64,000 bases of DNA from JBFJKD01 sp038106145 (lineage in GTDB: Bacteria > Pseudomonadota > Gammaproteobacteria > Pseudomonadales > Porticoccaceae). This document shows, in pieces, positions 26,173-34,323 of this stretch. The notes under the pieces are model-generated. The model was not told the DNA's origin, searched no databases, and saw only the letters and a program-made list of their open reading frames with translations. The stretch's first letter is position 1. Every line of letters starts with the position of its first letter. The DNA lies in assembly GCA_038106145.1 (NCBI GenBank), contig JAYODD010000014.1, positions 1 to 64,000 on the forward strand, given 5' to 3'. A program made the position numbers and the translations under genes.

Positions 26173-27321
26173 ATGGGCGGACCGCTAGAGGGGTTTAAGG
26201 TAATCGAACTGGCGGGCATCGGGCCGGCGCCGATGACGGCGATGATGCTGTCGGACATGGGGGCGGATGTGATTCGCATCGACCGCACGCAGGATGCGGG
26301 GTTGGGTATAGCCATGGATACCCGCTTCAGCTTTACCGGTCGCGGCCGCCGCTCGGTGGCGGTGGATTTGAAGAATCCGCAGGGCATTGCTGCCTTACTG
26401 AAGATGATTGATCAGGCGGACGCGCTGGTCGAAGGGTTTCGCCCGGGGGTGATGGAGCGCCTGGGGCTGGGTCCGGATGTTTGTCTGGCCCGCAACCCCC
26501 GGCTGGTCTACGGACGGATTACCGGGTGGGGTCAGGAGGGTCCACTGGCGCAGGCTGCCGGGCACGATCTGAACTATATTGCCCTGTCCGGGGCGTTACA
26601 CGCCATTGGTCTGAGTGATGATCAACCGCCCGCACCACCCCTGAATCTGGTGGGGGATTACGGTGGCGGTACCCTGTACATGGTGGTCGGAATTTTGGCG
26701 GCGCTGTTGTCTGCGAAGAATAGTGGTAAGGGACAGGTGGTAGATGCCGGCATGGTGGACGGCGCCCTGTCACTGATGACCGCCACTTACGGCATGCTCG
26801 CCGCGGGCATACACCAGGACAAAAGAGGTAGCAATATTCTCGATAGTGGCGCGCACTTCTACACCACTTATCGCACCAGGGACGGGAAATATGTCTCTAT
26901 CGCCTCGATCGAACCGAAATTTTACGCCGAATTACTGGAAACACTGGAGCTTGATCCGGCATCCCTTCCCGCGCAGATGGAGCGCAGCCAGTGGCCGGCG
27001 ATGAAAGATAAATTCCAGAAAATTTTTCTGACGAAAACCCGGGATGAGTGGTGTCAGTTAATGGAGAATACGGATATCTGTTTTGCCCCGGTGCTGGGTT
27101 TAACAGAGGCCCGGCACTATCATCACAACCAGCAGCGCGGCGCGTTTGTCGAGTGCGATGGGGAATGGCATCCGGCGCCTGCGCCGCGGTTTTTGGGCAC
27201 CCCGTCGTCGATCAAGGGGCCTGCGCCGGTTGCTGGACAGCACAGTGAGGAGGCGATGGCGGACTGGGGGCTGAGTCGTGAAGAAATCGCTGCTCTCAAG
27301 GCTGGTGGGGCCATACGCTGA
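26173..27321 (+). CDS. CaiB/BaiF family CoA transferase / alpha-methylacyl-CoA racemase
   Basis: A 382-residue class III CoA-transferase-fold protein. The N terminus is LEGFKVIELAGIGPAPMTAMMLSDMGADVIRID, the motif of the family's CoA-binding region. The usual catalytic Asp position is VVDAGMVDGALSL (about residue 195). The region DLNYIALSGALHAIG is more like alpha-methylacyl-CoA racemase (MCR/AMACR) than formyl-CoA transferase. Racemases allow branched chains and sterol side chains to enter beta-oxidation. The ATG at 26173 follows GGGAGAGGGCG. It is 48 bases after the KAS III gene and likely in the same operon. Confidence 0.91.
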   Translation: MGGPLEGFKVIELAGIGPAPMTAMMLSDMGADVIRIDRTQDAGLGIAMDTRFSFTGRGRRSVAVDLKNPQGIAALLKMIDQADALVEGFRPGVMERLGLGPDVCLARNPRLVYGRITGWGQEGPLAQAAGHDLNYIALSGALHAIGLSDDQPPAPPLNLVGDYGGGTLYMVVGILAALLSAKNSGKGQVVDAGMVDGALSLMTATYGMLAAGIHQDKRGSNILDSGAHFYTTYRTRDGKYVSIASIEPKFYAELLETLELDPASLPAQMERSQWPAMKDKFQKIFLTKTRDEWCQLMENTDICFAPVLGLTEARHYHHNQQRGAFVECDGEWHPAPAPRFLGTPSSIKGPAPVAGQHSEEAMADWGLSREEIAALKAGGAIR

Positions 27322-27403
27322 CAGGCGTTTAATAAACGGGTGTAGGGCCGCTCAATAAACGCTCAATAACGAATGTTTTCATTTAACTCGGGGAGTTCGG
27401 ATT

Positions 27404-27862
27404 ATGGTTAATTTAAAAACCGCTACATCGGAACAGATGGAAAAATTGCTACCTTTTCTCAAAGTGTTTTCTTCGCTGAACGAGAAAATTTATCGTTGGA
27501 GTAATGGCCGTTTGATGGGCAAGTTGGCGGGTTACGAGGTCTGCCTGGTGACCATGACCGGCGCAAAGTCTGGCAAAAAAAGGGTGACGCCGCTGATGTA
27601 TGTACCCTACCAGGATGGGGTGATTCTGGTGGCATCCCAGGGCGGTGCGCCGAAAAATCCGGTGTGGTACAACAACCTGATTGCCCATCCCGATATCGAG
27701 GTGCAATACAAAAGCAAAAAAATGAAACTGCGTGCGCGTCTGGTAGATGCAGAAGAAAAGGCGCTGGTGTGGCCGATTTGCTGCCAACATTATCCCGATT
27801 ACGCACTTTATCAGGAGCGCTCCGCGCGGGATATTCCGGTGTTTGTGTGCGCGCCGCGTTAG
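27404..27862 (+). CDS. Deazaflavin-dependent nitroreductase-type protein (DUF385)
   Basis: A 152-residue split-barrel protein of the DUF385/Ddn group. Its actinobacterial members reduce quinones or nitro compounds with coenzyme F420. Seen: MGKLAGYEVCLVTMTGAKSGKKRVTPLMYVPY, VLVASQGGAPKNPVWYNNLIAHPDIEVQY and the C-terminal YQERSARDIPVFV. These blocks match the family well. Most gammaproteobacteria lack F420, so the cofactor is uncertain here. A start at 27404 has GGGGAG nine bases upstream. It follows the CoA transferase by 82 bases and is convergent with the gamma-glutamylcyclotransferase gene. Confidence 0.88.
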   Translation: MVNLKTATSEQMEKLLPFLKVFSSLNEKIYRWSNGRLMGKLAGYEVCLVTMTGAKSGKKRVTPLMYVPYQDGVILVASQGGAPKNPVWYNNLIAHPDIEVQYKSKKMKLRARLVDAEEKALVWPICCQHYPDYALYQERSARDIPVFVCAPR

Positions 27863-27872
27863 CCGCGCGGCA

Positions 27873-28304
27873 CTAATCGGCGGGCGCTGAAATACACGCG
27901 TAATCTCCTCCAAAAATTTCCCTGGGGCATCTGTCACTGAACTCGTCAAGCGCCCGGTTATAGAGATACACCCAGGCCCACACGGGCCCGCCACGGGAGG
28001 GTTGGACCCGTACTTTTTCCCGTCGATATTCGCTGTGGGTGGTGGCGTCACCGTTTTCGTAGCGATCCAGCGCGGTCAGTACTATGGGGTTGGGAAGGTG
28101 GTACAGCTCACCGCGCACGGGGTAGCCGTTGGTGCAGATAATTGCAGCCGGGTACTTACCAAAGTCGTAAAGTTTTCCGGTGATAAAGGCTGTGTCGATC
28201 AGGTTGGCGGCCGCTCCGAGACGATAGCGTTGTGAATTATGGACGTCGGAACGCAGGGTGCCGTAAACGAAAAGATAGTCTCCATCGGGGGTCGCGGCAG
28301 TCAA
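27873..28304 (-). CDS. Gamma-glutamylcyclotransferase family protein
   Basis: A 143-residue AIG2/GGCT-fold protein. The substrate loop YLFVYGTLRSDVHNSQ is at residues 9-24, and the catalytic Glu position is in ALDRYENGD (about residue 80). The Tyr/Val-rich end WAWVYLYNRAL is typical. Members cleave gamma-glutamyl bonds to give 5-oxoproline; some act on gamma-glutamylamines. The substrate is not deducible. Its start overlaps the stop of the upstream L,D-transpeptidase gene by four bases, so the two are translationally coupled, an association that could hint at peptidoglycan-peptide turnover (inference). Confidence 0.88.
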   Translation of the reverse strand: MTAATPDGDYLFVYGTLRSDVHNSQRYRLGAAANLIDTAFITGKLYDFGKYPAAIICTNGYPVRGELYHLPNPIVLTALDRYENGDATTHSEYRREKVRVQPSRGGPVWAWVYLYNRALDEFSDRCPREIFGGDYACISAPAD

Positions 28305-29497
28305 TTGTTCGGTCTCGGGTTTGACCTGCTTTCGGCGCTAGCTCGTTCCGGCGGTGCGGCATTGTTGGCGTCCAGACCATAGGGTTGCTGAGTGTAAGGC
28401 TGTACTTCGATTTCTTGCAGCAACTGAGCGGGGGACGGGGCGCCCAGGTTTACTGCTGTGGGTACCACCACGTTGGTGTCGACAACGCTCTGCAAGCGAT
28501 TCCAGTCGATGTCGAACGGTTCGCTCGTCCCGGGATATCCCGGGGCCATCTCCGAAACTATCCCTGCAACAAGGTAGGGCTCCAGCGCCGTGATGGCCTG
28601 CGTGAGCGGGTCGCTAGCGGCAGGGTATTCAGCAACGGCAGAATAATGGGTCACCAGTAATTGTCCCGCATCGATGCCGACCATAAATGGGTTGTTGATG
28701 ACCCGCACCGGAATACCCGGTTTCATTAATGGGAACAGGGTCTGGGCGTCTTCGGGATACAGGTGCAGACAGCCGTGGCTGGTGCGCATGCCCACGCCCC
28801 AGGGCCGGTTGGTGCCGTGAATAAAAATGCCGTCGAAACCGATTTTGATGGCCAGCATGCCCATCGGATTATCGGGGCCGGGGGGGAAGTAGGTGGGGAA
28901 ATCGATTTCCCCTTCGCGCAGCTGTTCCTCGCGAATGGATTTTGGAACGAACCAGGCGGGATCTTTGTATTTGGCGATAACCGTGGTGTCGCCAAGGGGG
29001 GTGGACCAGCCCTCCCGGGCGATGCTAACAGGCAGCGTCATCACCCTGGCCCGCCCCTCGGGTTCAGAGTAAAAATAATACAGACGGCGCTGCGGAATAT
29101 TTACCACAATGCCTTGCCAGGGTGGCGGTGGCAGAATAAATTGCGTGGGGATTACGATCGGCGTATCGGCGGCTGGCACCCAGGGGTCTACATCGGGGTT
29201 GGCCCAGGTGATTTCGTGGTAGCCGAGGTCGTAATGACGGGCAATATCCAGCAGGGTGTTGTCCTCCCCGGGGGTGACCCTGCGAATCTCCCCGACAATC
29301 GTAGTGCCGGCGTGCGGCATATCGAATGTGGCCGCCAGCAGGGGAGCCGGCGCGGAAAAACCCAGGGCTGCGGGTAGCATAATGGCGCCAAATAATGCCA
29401 AATTGCGGGGCGGTGGGGAGCCGTGTACATTCCGACAGCTCCCGCTCCAGCAGCGCCTGGCCAGTTGGATTAGTGTATGGAAGTAGTCAAGCATCAT
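28301..29497 (-). CDS. L,D-transpeptidase (ErfK/YbiS type)
   Basis: A 398-residue exported YkuD-domain enzyme. The hydrophobic segment around residues 33-56 ends in LLAATFDMP, and a LysM-like stretch follows (VTPGEDNTLLDIARHYDLGYHEITWANPDV). The YkuD domain at about residues 128-265 holds the catalytic motif: HGTNRPWGVGMRTSHGCLHL, with the nucleophile Cys in SHGC. This is the ErfK/YbiS/YcfS architecture, which attaches Braun-type lipoprotein to peptidoglycan. A Pro/Gln-rich tail of about 80 residues is poorly conserved. Its start overlaps that of the divergent LDT gene by 21 bases, and a lysine-ended lipoprotein gene lies 0.6 kb away. Confidence 0.93.
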   Translation of the reverse strand: MMLDYFHTLIQLARRCWSGSCRNVHGSPPPRNLALFGAIMLPAALGFSAPAPLLAATFDMPHAGTTIVGEIRRVTPGEDNTLLDIARHYDLGYHEITWANPDVDPWVPAADTPIVIPTQFILPPPPWQGIVVNIPQRRLYYFYSEPEGRARVMTLPVSIAREGWSTPLGDTTVIAKYKDPAWFVPKSIREEQLREGEIDFPTYFPPGPDNPMGMLAIKIGFDGIFIHGTNRPWGVGMRTSHGCLHLYPEDAQTLFPLMKPGIPVRVINNPFMVGIDAGQLLVTHYSAVAEYPAASDPLTQAITALEPYLVAGIVSEMAPGYPGTSEPFDIDWNRLQSVVDTNVVVPTAVNLGAPSPAQLLQEIEVQPYTQQPYGLDANNAAPPERASAESRSNPRPNN

Positions 29498-30055
29498 CGG
29501 TTTCGCGCACTCGCTGTCATCGGGTTTTTTACGCTGTTATTTCTCAAACCGCAACTGGGTTGTGCGTCTGGTAGCGCGTGGCTACTGATAGAAACCGGGG
29601 CCGCCACCGTGAAGGTCATGCAGGACGAGTCCGAAATTGCGCGCTTCGAGAATATTTCGGTTGGCCGGGGAGGAACTGCGGAACTGCACCTGCTGAACGA
29701 CGACACCACGCCTCTCGGAACCTATCGGGTAACGTCCGTTGACGCGACCAGTCGCTATCGGCTGTTTATCGGCCTGAATTACCCTACTGTCGAGCAGGCC
29801 GAACTGGCGTTGGCGCGGCGCATTATTGACGGCGAGCATTTTCGTCGCATTGTCGAGGCGCATCGGCGCGGCGAGACCCCACCCATGTCGACACCCCTTG
29901 GCGGGGCAATCGGCATTCACGGTATCGGTAATGGCAGTCTGGAAGTGCACGAGTCGTTCAACTGGACACACGGATGCGTCGCCCTGGACAACAGGCAGAT
30001 TGACGCCCTTGCCGCCTATGTGCGAATTGGCACCCGCGTGGTAATACGCGACTAA
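29477..30055 (+). CDS. Second L,D-transpeptidase (YafK/YkuD type, short)
   Basis: A 192-residue exported YkuD-domain protein. The signal segment (residues 10-31) ends GCASGSA; its Cys after LKPQLG is not a clear lipobox. The catalytic block is AIGIHGIGNGSLEVHESFNW followed at once by THGCVALDN, which contains the nucleophile Cys and the upstream His. It is much shorter than its neighbour and lacks LysM. It is divergent from the longer LDT gene with overlapping 5' ends, which is unusual because the two promoters must lie within each other's coding region or leader. Convergent with the lipoprotein gene. Confidence 0.87.
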   Translation: MEVVKHHRFRALAVIGFFTLLFLKPQLGCASGSAWLLIETGAATVKVMQDESEIARFENISVGRGGTAELHLLNDDTTPLGTYRVTSVDATSRYRLFIGLNYPTVEQAELALARRIIDGEHFRRIVEAHRRGETPPMSTPLGGAIGIHGIGNGSLEVHESFNWTHGCVALDNRQIDALAAYVRIGTRVVIRD

Positions 30056-30071
30056 ATTCAGACCGCCGACG

Positions 30072-30107
30072 CCGGTGCCAACCGGGCAACAACCCGGTGG
30101 GCACCGG
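30072..30107. terminator. Hairpin between convergent LDT and lipoprotein genes
   Basis: An inverted repeat with arms of 8 and 6 base pairs, separated by one mismatch, encloses a CAACAA loop (CCGGTGCC / GGCACCGG outer arms). It lies just after the LDT stop and before the lipoprotein stop. There is no T-run on either side, so it may stop transcripts inefficiently or mainly protect 3' ends. Confidence 0.5.
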
Positions 30108-30122
30108 TATCTGCCAGCAGGC

Positions 30123-30398
30123 TCATTTCATCATGGTTTTCTTGAACATCCGGTCGACTTTTTCGTTGACCTGATTGGCTGTCGCTTCAGCATTAGCCGC
30201 CCTGGCATTGGCCTGCTCAGCGGTTTGTGCCGCCTTGTTGGCGGTAGCCATGGCCGCGTCGGCCGTTTGTTGGGCGCGATCGGCACTGGCCTGGGCCCGT
30301 TCAGCCGCAGCGCGCACGCTGGCCAGTTCGGAATTGCTTGCGCAACCACCAAGCACCACGGTTGCCAGGAGCATTGCGGGGAGCATATATCTGGACAT
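30123..30398 (-). CDS. Lpp/OprI-type alanine-zipper lipoprotein
   Basis: A 91-residue outer-membrane lipoprotein. The signal peptide ends in lipobox VLGGC, giving a lipidated Cys at about residue 19. The rest is a continuous alanine-rich heptad pattern (RAQASADRAQQTADAAMATA and on) that should form a trimeric coiled coil. The C terminus is MFKKTMMK: the final Lys is the residue through which Braun's lipoprotein is joined to meso-diaminopimelate. The start has AAGGAAGG upstream; longer in-frame readings are not needed. Two L,D-transpeptidase genes lie next door. Confidence 0.93.
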   Translation of the reverse strand: MSRYMLPAMLLATVVLGGCASNSELASVRAAAERAQASADRAQQTADAAMATANKAAQTAEQANARAANAEATANQVNEKVDRMFKKTMMK

Positions 30399-30801
30399 AG
30401 GGACCTTCCTTTGTTGTTGGGTAATGTGAAAATAAATCAGGTGTTGCACTGTTGACATCGGGGTTGAGAGGCAAAAAATCAAGGCCGGTCGACACCGTCG
30501 CTCGAGGTCTTCTGGCTGAGGGCCGCAGCGTCGCCGACTCTCCGATTGTCCCCTCGTACTGCCAAGCATAATAGTAATCCATACCTGAAGCGACATTGAC
30601 TTAGGTCATACGCCGCGCGGGTTGTGGGTGGCGAAGGTTGTCAGCGGCAAGGAAGCGCGCAGGGTTTGTTGGCATGGGCGATTGCAGATAATCCCCTGTT
30701 GTGAGCTTTTATCTGCCCCGGTATTCGGTATCATAGGCGGCCTGTTTACGCAGCGATCTGCTGCATGGTTGCGAGTGATAAATAGCTGCGAGTAATCCAT
30801 A

Positions 30802-31821
30802 GTGCCTATCAGCAAAGATATTGTTCTGACCGGAATTACCACCTCGGGAACCCCGCACCTGGGAAATTATGTCGGCGCTATCCGCCCGGCCATCCAGGCA
30901 AGTCGTCGGGATGACGCCCAGTCATTTTACTTTTTGGCGGATTACCATGCGTTGATTAAATGTCAAAATCCGGACGAAGTTTACCGCTCCACCCTGGAAG
31001 TGGCGGCGACCTGGTTGGCGCTTGGCCTGGATACGGAAAAAGTCGTGTTTTATCGGCAGTCGGATGTGCCGGAAATCCCCGAACTGACCTGGTTGCTCAG
31101 CTGTATGACCGCCAAGGGCCTGATGAATCGCGCCCACGCCTACAAGGCCGCGGTGCAGGAAAATGAAGCGGAAGGCGCAGACCCGGATTATGGAATAACT
31201 ATGGGCCTGTTCGGCTATCCGGTGTTGATGGCGGCCGATATATTGATGTTCGGTGCGAACAAAGTCCCGGTGGGCAGGGATCAGATTCAGCACGTTGAAA
31301 TGGCGCGGGATATCGCGCAGCGGTTTAATCACCACTACGGCGACCACTTTGTTCTGCCCGAAGCGGTGGTAGACGACGAGGTGGCGGTCCTGCAGGGCCT
31401 CGACGGGCGCAAGATGAGCAAAAGTTACAACAACACAATTCCGCTGTTTCTCGCGGAAAATCAGCTTAAAAAACACATCAATAAGATTAAAACCAATTTG
31501 CTGGCACCGGGTGAAGCAAAGGATCCGGACGGATCGGCGGTTTTTCAGTTATGGCAGGCATTTTCGACGCCCGCCGAGAGCGCGGCGATGCGCGCTGAAT
31601 TTGCGGCTGGCATTGCCTGGGGCGAAGCGAAAAAGCGTTTGTTTGACAAGGTAAACACGGAACTTAAGCCGGCCCGGGATCGTTATTACGAACTGCTCGA
31701 ACGGCCAGAGGCTATCGAACAGGCGCTGCTGGCGGGGGCTGGCAGGGCGCGGATTTATAGTCAGAGAATGGTAAAAAAATTACGCCATGCGGTGGGAATC
31801 AGGCCGTTGGGTAAAGTGTGA
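30802..31821 (+). CDS. trpS: Tryptophanyl-tRNA synthetase
   Basis: A 339-residue class Ic synthetase that charges tRNA-Trp. The HIGH-like motif is TPHLGNYVGAI (about residues 14-24), and the KMSKS loop is GRKMSKSYNN (about residue 195). The tryptophan pocket region GYPVLMAADILMFGANKVPVG is intact. The start is GTG at 30802. No regulatory leader for tryptophan was seen upstream. It is a single-gene unit; the downstream gene has its own leader with a palindrome. Confidence 0.96.
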   Translation: MPISKDIVLTGITTSGTPHLGNYVGAIRPAIQASRRDDAQSFYFLADYHALIKCQNPDEVYRSTLEVAATWLALGLDTEKVVFYRQSDVPEIPELTWLLSCMTAKGLMNRAHAYKAAVQENEAEGADPDYGITMGLFGYPVLMAADILMFGANKVPVGRDQIQHVEMARDIAQRFNHHYGDHFVLPEAVVDDEVAVLQGLDGRKMSKSYNNTIPLFLAENQLKKHINKIKTNLLAPGEAKDPDGSAVFQLWQAFSTPAESAAMRAEFAAGIAWGEAKKRLFDKVNTELKPARDRYYELLERPEAIEQALLAGAGRARIYSQRMVKKLRHAVGIRPLGKV

Positions 31822-31862
31822 GCGATTTGTGGTCGTCCGTCTGGTAATCGCCAGCATCGCAA

Positions 31863-31876
31863 TGATAGTATTATCA
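31863..31876. promoter_or_regulatory. Palindrome upstream of the extradiol dioxygenase gene
   Basis: TGATA and TATCA arms are separated by four bases, 29 bases before the dioxygenase start. The size and position suit an operator for a dimeric regulator, but no regulator gene is adjacent. It does not fit the FNR consensus. Low confidence. Confidence 0.3.
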
Positions 31877-31904
31877 ATTAATAAACTCAGCAGGGGAGAA
31901 CAAC

Positions 31905-32801
31905 ATGGTAAGGGTAACTGAGCTAGGCTATCTTGGTTTCAACGTCACCGACATGGACGCCTGGAAGGACTACGCCACCGAGTGCGTTGGCTTTGACGTG
32001 ATCGACGAGGGCGAAGGCGACCGAATTTACGCGCGTATGGACAACTGGCATCACCGCCTGGTGCTCCACAAATCCACAGAGGACGATCTTGCCTACGCGG
32101 GCTGGCGGGTCGCCGGTCCCGACGAACTTGAGGCGATGGCCAAGCAGCTAAAGGACGCCGGCATAAAGTTCACCGTTGGGACTGAGGAAGAAGCGCAGGA
32201 GCGTCGAGTGCTGGGCCTGTTAAAAATGATGGATCCAGGCGGTACGCCGACGGAAATTTTCTACTCTCCCCAGGTCGATACCCATTTGCCATTCCGTCCG
32301 GGCCGGCGCATGTACGGAGGTTTTGTGACCGGTAGCGAGGGTATTGGGCACTATATCAGCCGCCAGGATGACGTCGACGCGGCGTACAAATTCTATTCAT
32401 TGTTGGGTCTGCGCGGATCGGTCGAGTACAAGCTGAATTTGCCCAATGGGATGGTGGCAAAACCGGTCTTTATGCACTGCAACGATCGTCAACACTCCAT
32501 TGCTTTTGGCCTGGGCCCAATGGAAAAACGCATCAATCACCTGATGCTTGAGTACACCCATGTCGACGATCTGGGGCTGGCTCACGACATTATTCGCGAC
32601 AGAAAGATACCAGTGGCGTTGCAAATGGGGAAACACGCCAATGACGAGGCGGTAACTTTCTACTCCGCTACGCCATCTGGCTGGTTGATGGAACTGGGTT
32701 GGGGTGCGCGCAAGGCGCCCGCGCAACAGGAGCACTACGTCAAGGATATTTTCGGACACGGCGCCGAAGCCAAGGGCTTTGGCATGGATCTGGAACTGTA
32801 G
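31905..32801 (+). CDS. Type I extradiol dioxygenase (VOC superfamily)
   Basis: A 298-residue two-module vicinal-oxygen-chelate protein of the BphC/HsaC kind, which cleaves catechols next to the hydroxyls using Fe(II). Metal ligands are visible in the C-terminal module: His in EGIGHYIS (about residue 147), His in RINHLMLEY (about residue 211) and Glu in WLMELGWG (about residue 263). The N-terminal module has the family start TELGYLGFNVTDMDAW. The length equals that of 2,3-dihydroxybiphenyl dioxygenases. No other aromatic or steroid ring genes are adjacent, so the substrate is open. RBS GGGGAG lies upstream and a strong terminator downstream, so it is monocistronic. Confidence 0.92.
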   Translation: MVRVTELGYLGFNVTDMDAWKDYATECVGFDVIDEGEGDRIYARMDNWHHRLVLHKSTEDDLAYAGWRVAGPDELEAMAKQLKDAGIKFTVGTEEEAQERRVLGLLKMMDPGGTPTEIFYSPQVDTHLPFRPGRRMYGGFVTGSEGIGHYISRQDDVDAAYKFYSLLGLRGSVEYKLNLPNGMVAKPVFMHCNDRQHSIAFGLGPMEKRINHLMLEYTHVDDLGLAHDIIRDRKIPVALQMGKHANDEAVTFYSATPSGWLMELGWGARKAPAQQEHYVKDIFGHGAEAKGFGMDLEL

Positions 32802-32815
32802 TCGCGGGTTTACGG

Positions 32816-32846
32816 AAAAACGACCGGGTGGTTCCGGTCGTTTTTT
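32816..32846. terminator. Intrinsic terminator after the extradiol dioxygenase gene
   Basis: The stem CGACCGG/CCGGTCG encloses a GTGGTT loop, flanked by an A-run on the left and six T on the right. It lies 15 bases after the stop codon. The A/T flanks mean it can also act on the opposite strand, for bioA transcripts ending at 32881. Confidence 0.88.
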
Positions 32847-32880
32847 CAGGGCGCAATGGGTTAACCCGTCGTGCTGGGCG

Positions 32881-34176
32881 CTAATCGCTATTTTCGCGTA
32901 ACACGTCGCGCACCGCGGACGTGATTGCCGCGAGGTCGTCCGCCGCTATGGTGTACGCGGGCATTACATAGACCAGCTTGCCGAAGGGGCGTAGCCATAC
33001 ACCCTTTGCGACAAAGCGTTGCTGTAAACTACCAACATCCACCGGCTTTGCCATTTCCACCACGCCAATGGCGCCGAGCACGCGCACATCGGCAACCCCC
33101 TCCAGTTCCCGGCAGACTGCCAATTCGCGTGTGAGTTGCGATTCCACCGCCGCGATAGACTGCTGCCAGGGCGAAGCCAATAACAGTTCGATACTCGCAT
33201 TAGCCACCGCGCAGGCCAGCGGGTTGGCCATAAAGGTGGGTCCGTGCATTAGCACCCCGGCCTCCCCCTGGGCGATGCCCTCGCTGACCGCTTCGGTGCA
33301 CAGGGTTGCCGCGAGGCTCAGATAACCGCCGGTCAACGCCTTGCCGACACACAAAATATCGGGGTAAATATCCGCCCACTCGCAGGCGAACAGTTTTCCG
33401 GTACGGCCAAACCCGGTGGCAATTTCATCGGCAATCAGCAACACCTGGTGTTGATCACACAGGGCGCGGACGCGCCGCAGATAGTCGGGCGAGTAAAACC
33501 ACATGCCGCCAGCGCCCTGTACGATGGGCTCTAAAATAACGGCAGCAATGTTGTCCCTATTGTTGCCGAGCAAGCGCGCAAAGTCAGAGATATCTGCCTC
33601 GCTGCACGGCTCAGTAAAGCGACAGGTGGGTCGCGGGGCAAATAGCTGCGGCTGTAAGACCGGTTCAAATAGATGGTGCATGCCGGTAACAGGGTCACAC
33701 ACGGACATGGCGGCAAAGGTGTCGCCGTGGTAGCCACCACGAATAGTCAGCAGGCGGTTTTTTTTTGGTTTGTCCTGTGACTGCCAGTATTGCAACGCCA
33801 TTTTGATCGCCACCTCGATGCTGACCGATCCGGAATCGCAGAAAAAAACTTTCTGCAGCGGTTGCGGGGTAACCTCAACCAGAGTTTGAGCGAGGCGTGC
33901 TGCGGGTTCGTGTACGATGCCGCCGAACATCACATGCGCCATTTTCCCGAGCTGATCCGTTACTGCCCGGTTCAGAGCGGGGTGGTTATAGCCATGAATG
34001 GCGCACCACCAGGACGACATGGCGTCGATCAATTCCGGCCCGTCGAGCAGTTGTAGACGGACACCCCTGGCGGAGGCGACGGTGTATGGGGTAAGTTCGC
34101 TCGCAAACGATGAATACGGGTGCCATATATGCTGGCGATCAATTTGCTCAATATGAGATATACTTAGTGCCGCCAT
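32881..34176 (-). CDS. bioA: Adenosylmethionine-8-amino-7-oxononanoate aminotransferase
   Basis: BioA converts KAPA to DAPA in biotin synthesis using SAM as amino donor. The 431-residue fold-type I aminotransferase has the N-terminal IDRQHIWHPYSSF, the SSWWCAIHGYNHP block typical of BioA, LIADEIATGFGRTG with the PLP-binding Asp, and the Schiff-base Lys in CVGKALTGGYLSLAAT. The ATG at 34176 gives a normal N terminus; 20 extra upstream codons have no support. Other bio genes and a recognisable BirA operator are not in the window. It is divergent from the DUF547 gene. Confidence 0.95.
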   Translation of the reverse strand: MAALSISHIEQIDRQHIWHPYSSFASELTPYTVASARGVRLQLLDGPELIDAMSSWWCAIHGYNHPALNRAVTDQLGKMAHVMFGGIVHEPAARLAQTLVEVTPQPLQKVFFCDSGSVSIEVAIKMALQYWQSQDKPKKNRLLTIRGGYHGDTFAAMSVCDPVTGMHHLFEPVLQPQLFAPRPTCRFTEPCSEADISDFARLLGNNRDNIAAVILEPIVQGAGGMWFYSPDYLRRVRALCDQHQVLLIADEIATGFGRTGKLFACEWADIYPDILCVGKALTGGYLSLAATLCTEAVSEGIAQGEAGVLMHGPTFMANPLACAVANASIELLLASPWQQSIAAVESQLTRELAVCRELEGVADVRVLGAIGVVEMAKPVDVGSLQQRFVAKGVWLRPFGKLVYVMPAYTIAADDLAAITSAVRDVLRENSD

Positions 34177-34323
34177 AGTTGTCCAGTTCACAGGAACGTA
34201 AAGCGAGCATTGTATGCCAGCTGTAATCGTCTTCACAAAAATCTATCATTAAGTGCTGTGGCATTGGACGAGAGCAATTGCACCGGGCGTATCAGGACCA
34301 ATACGATAAACAGGAATGGCGTT

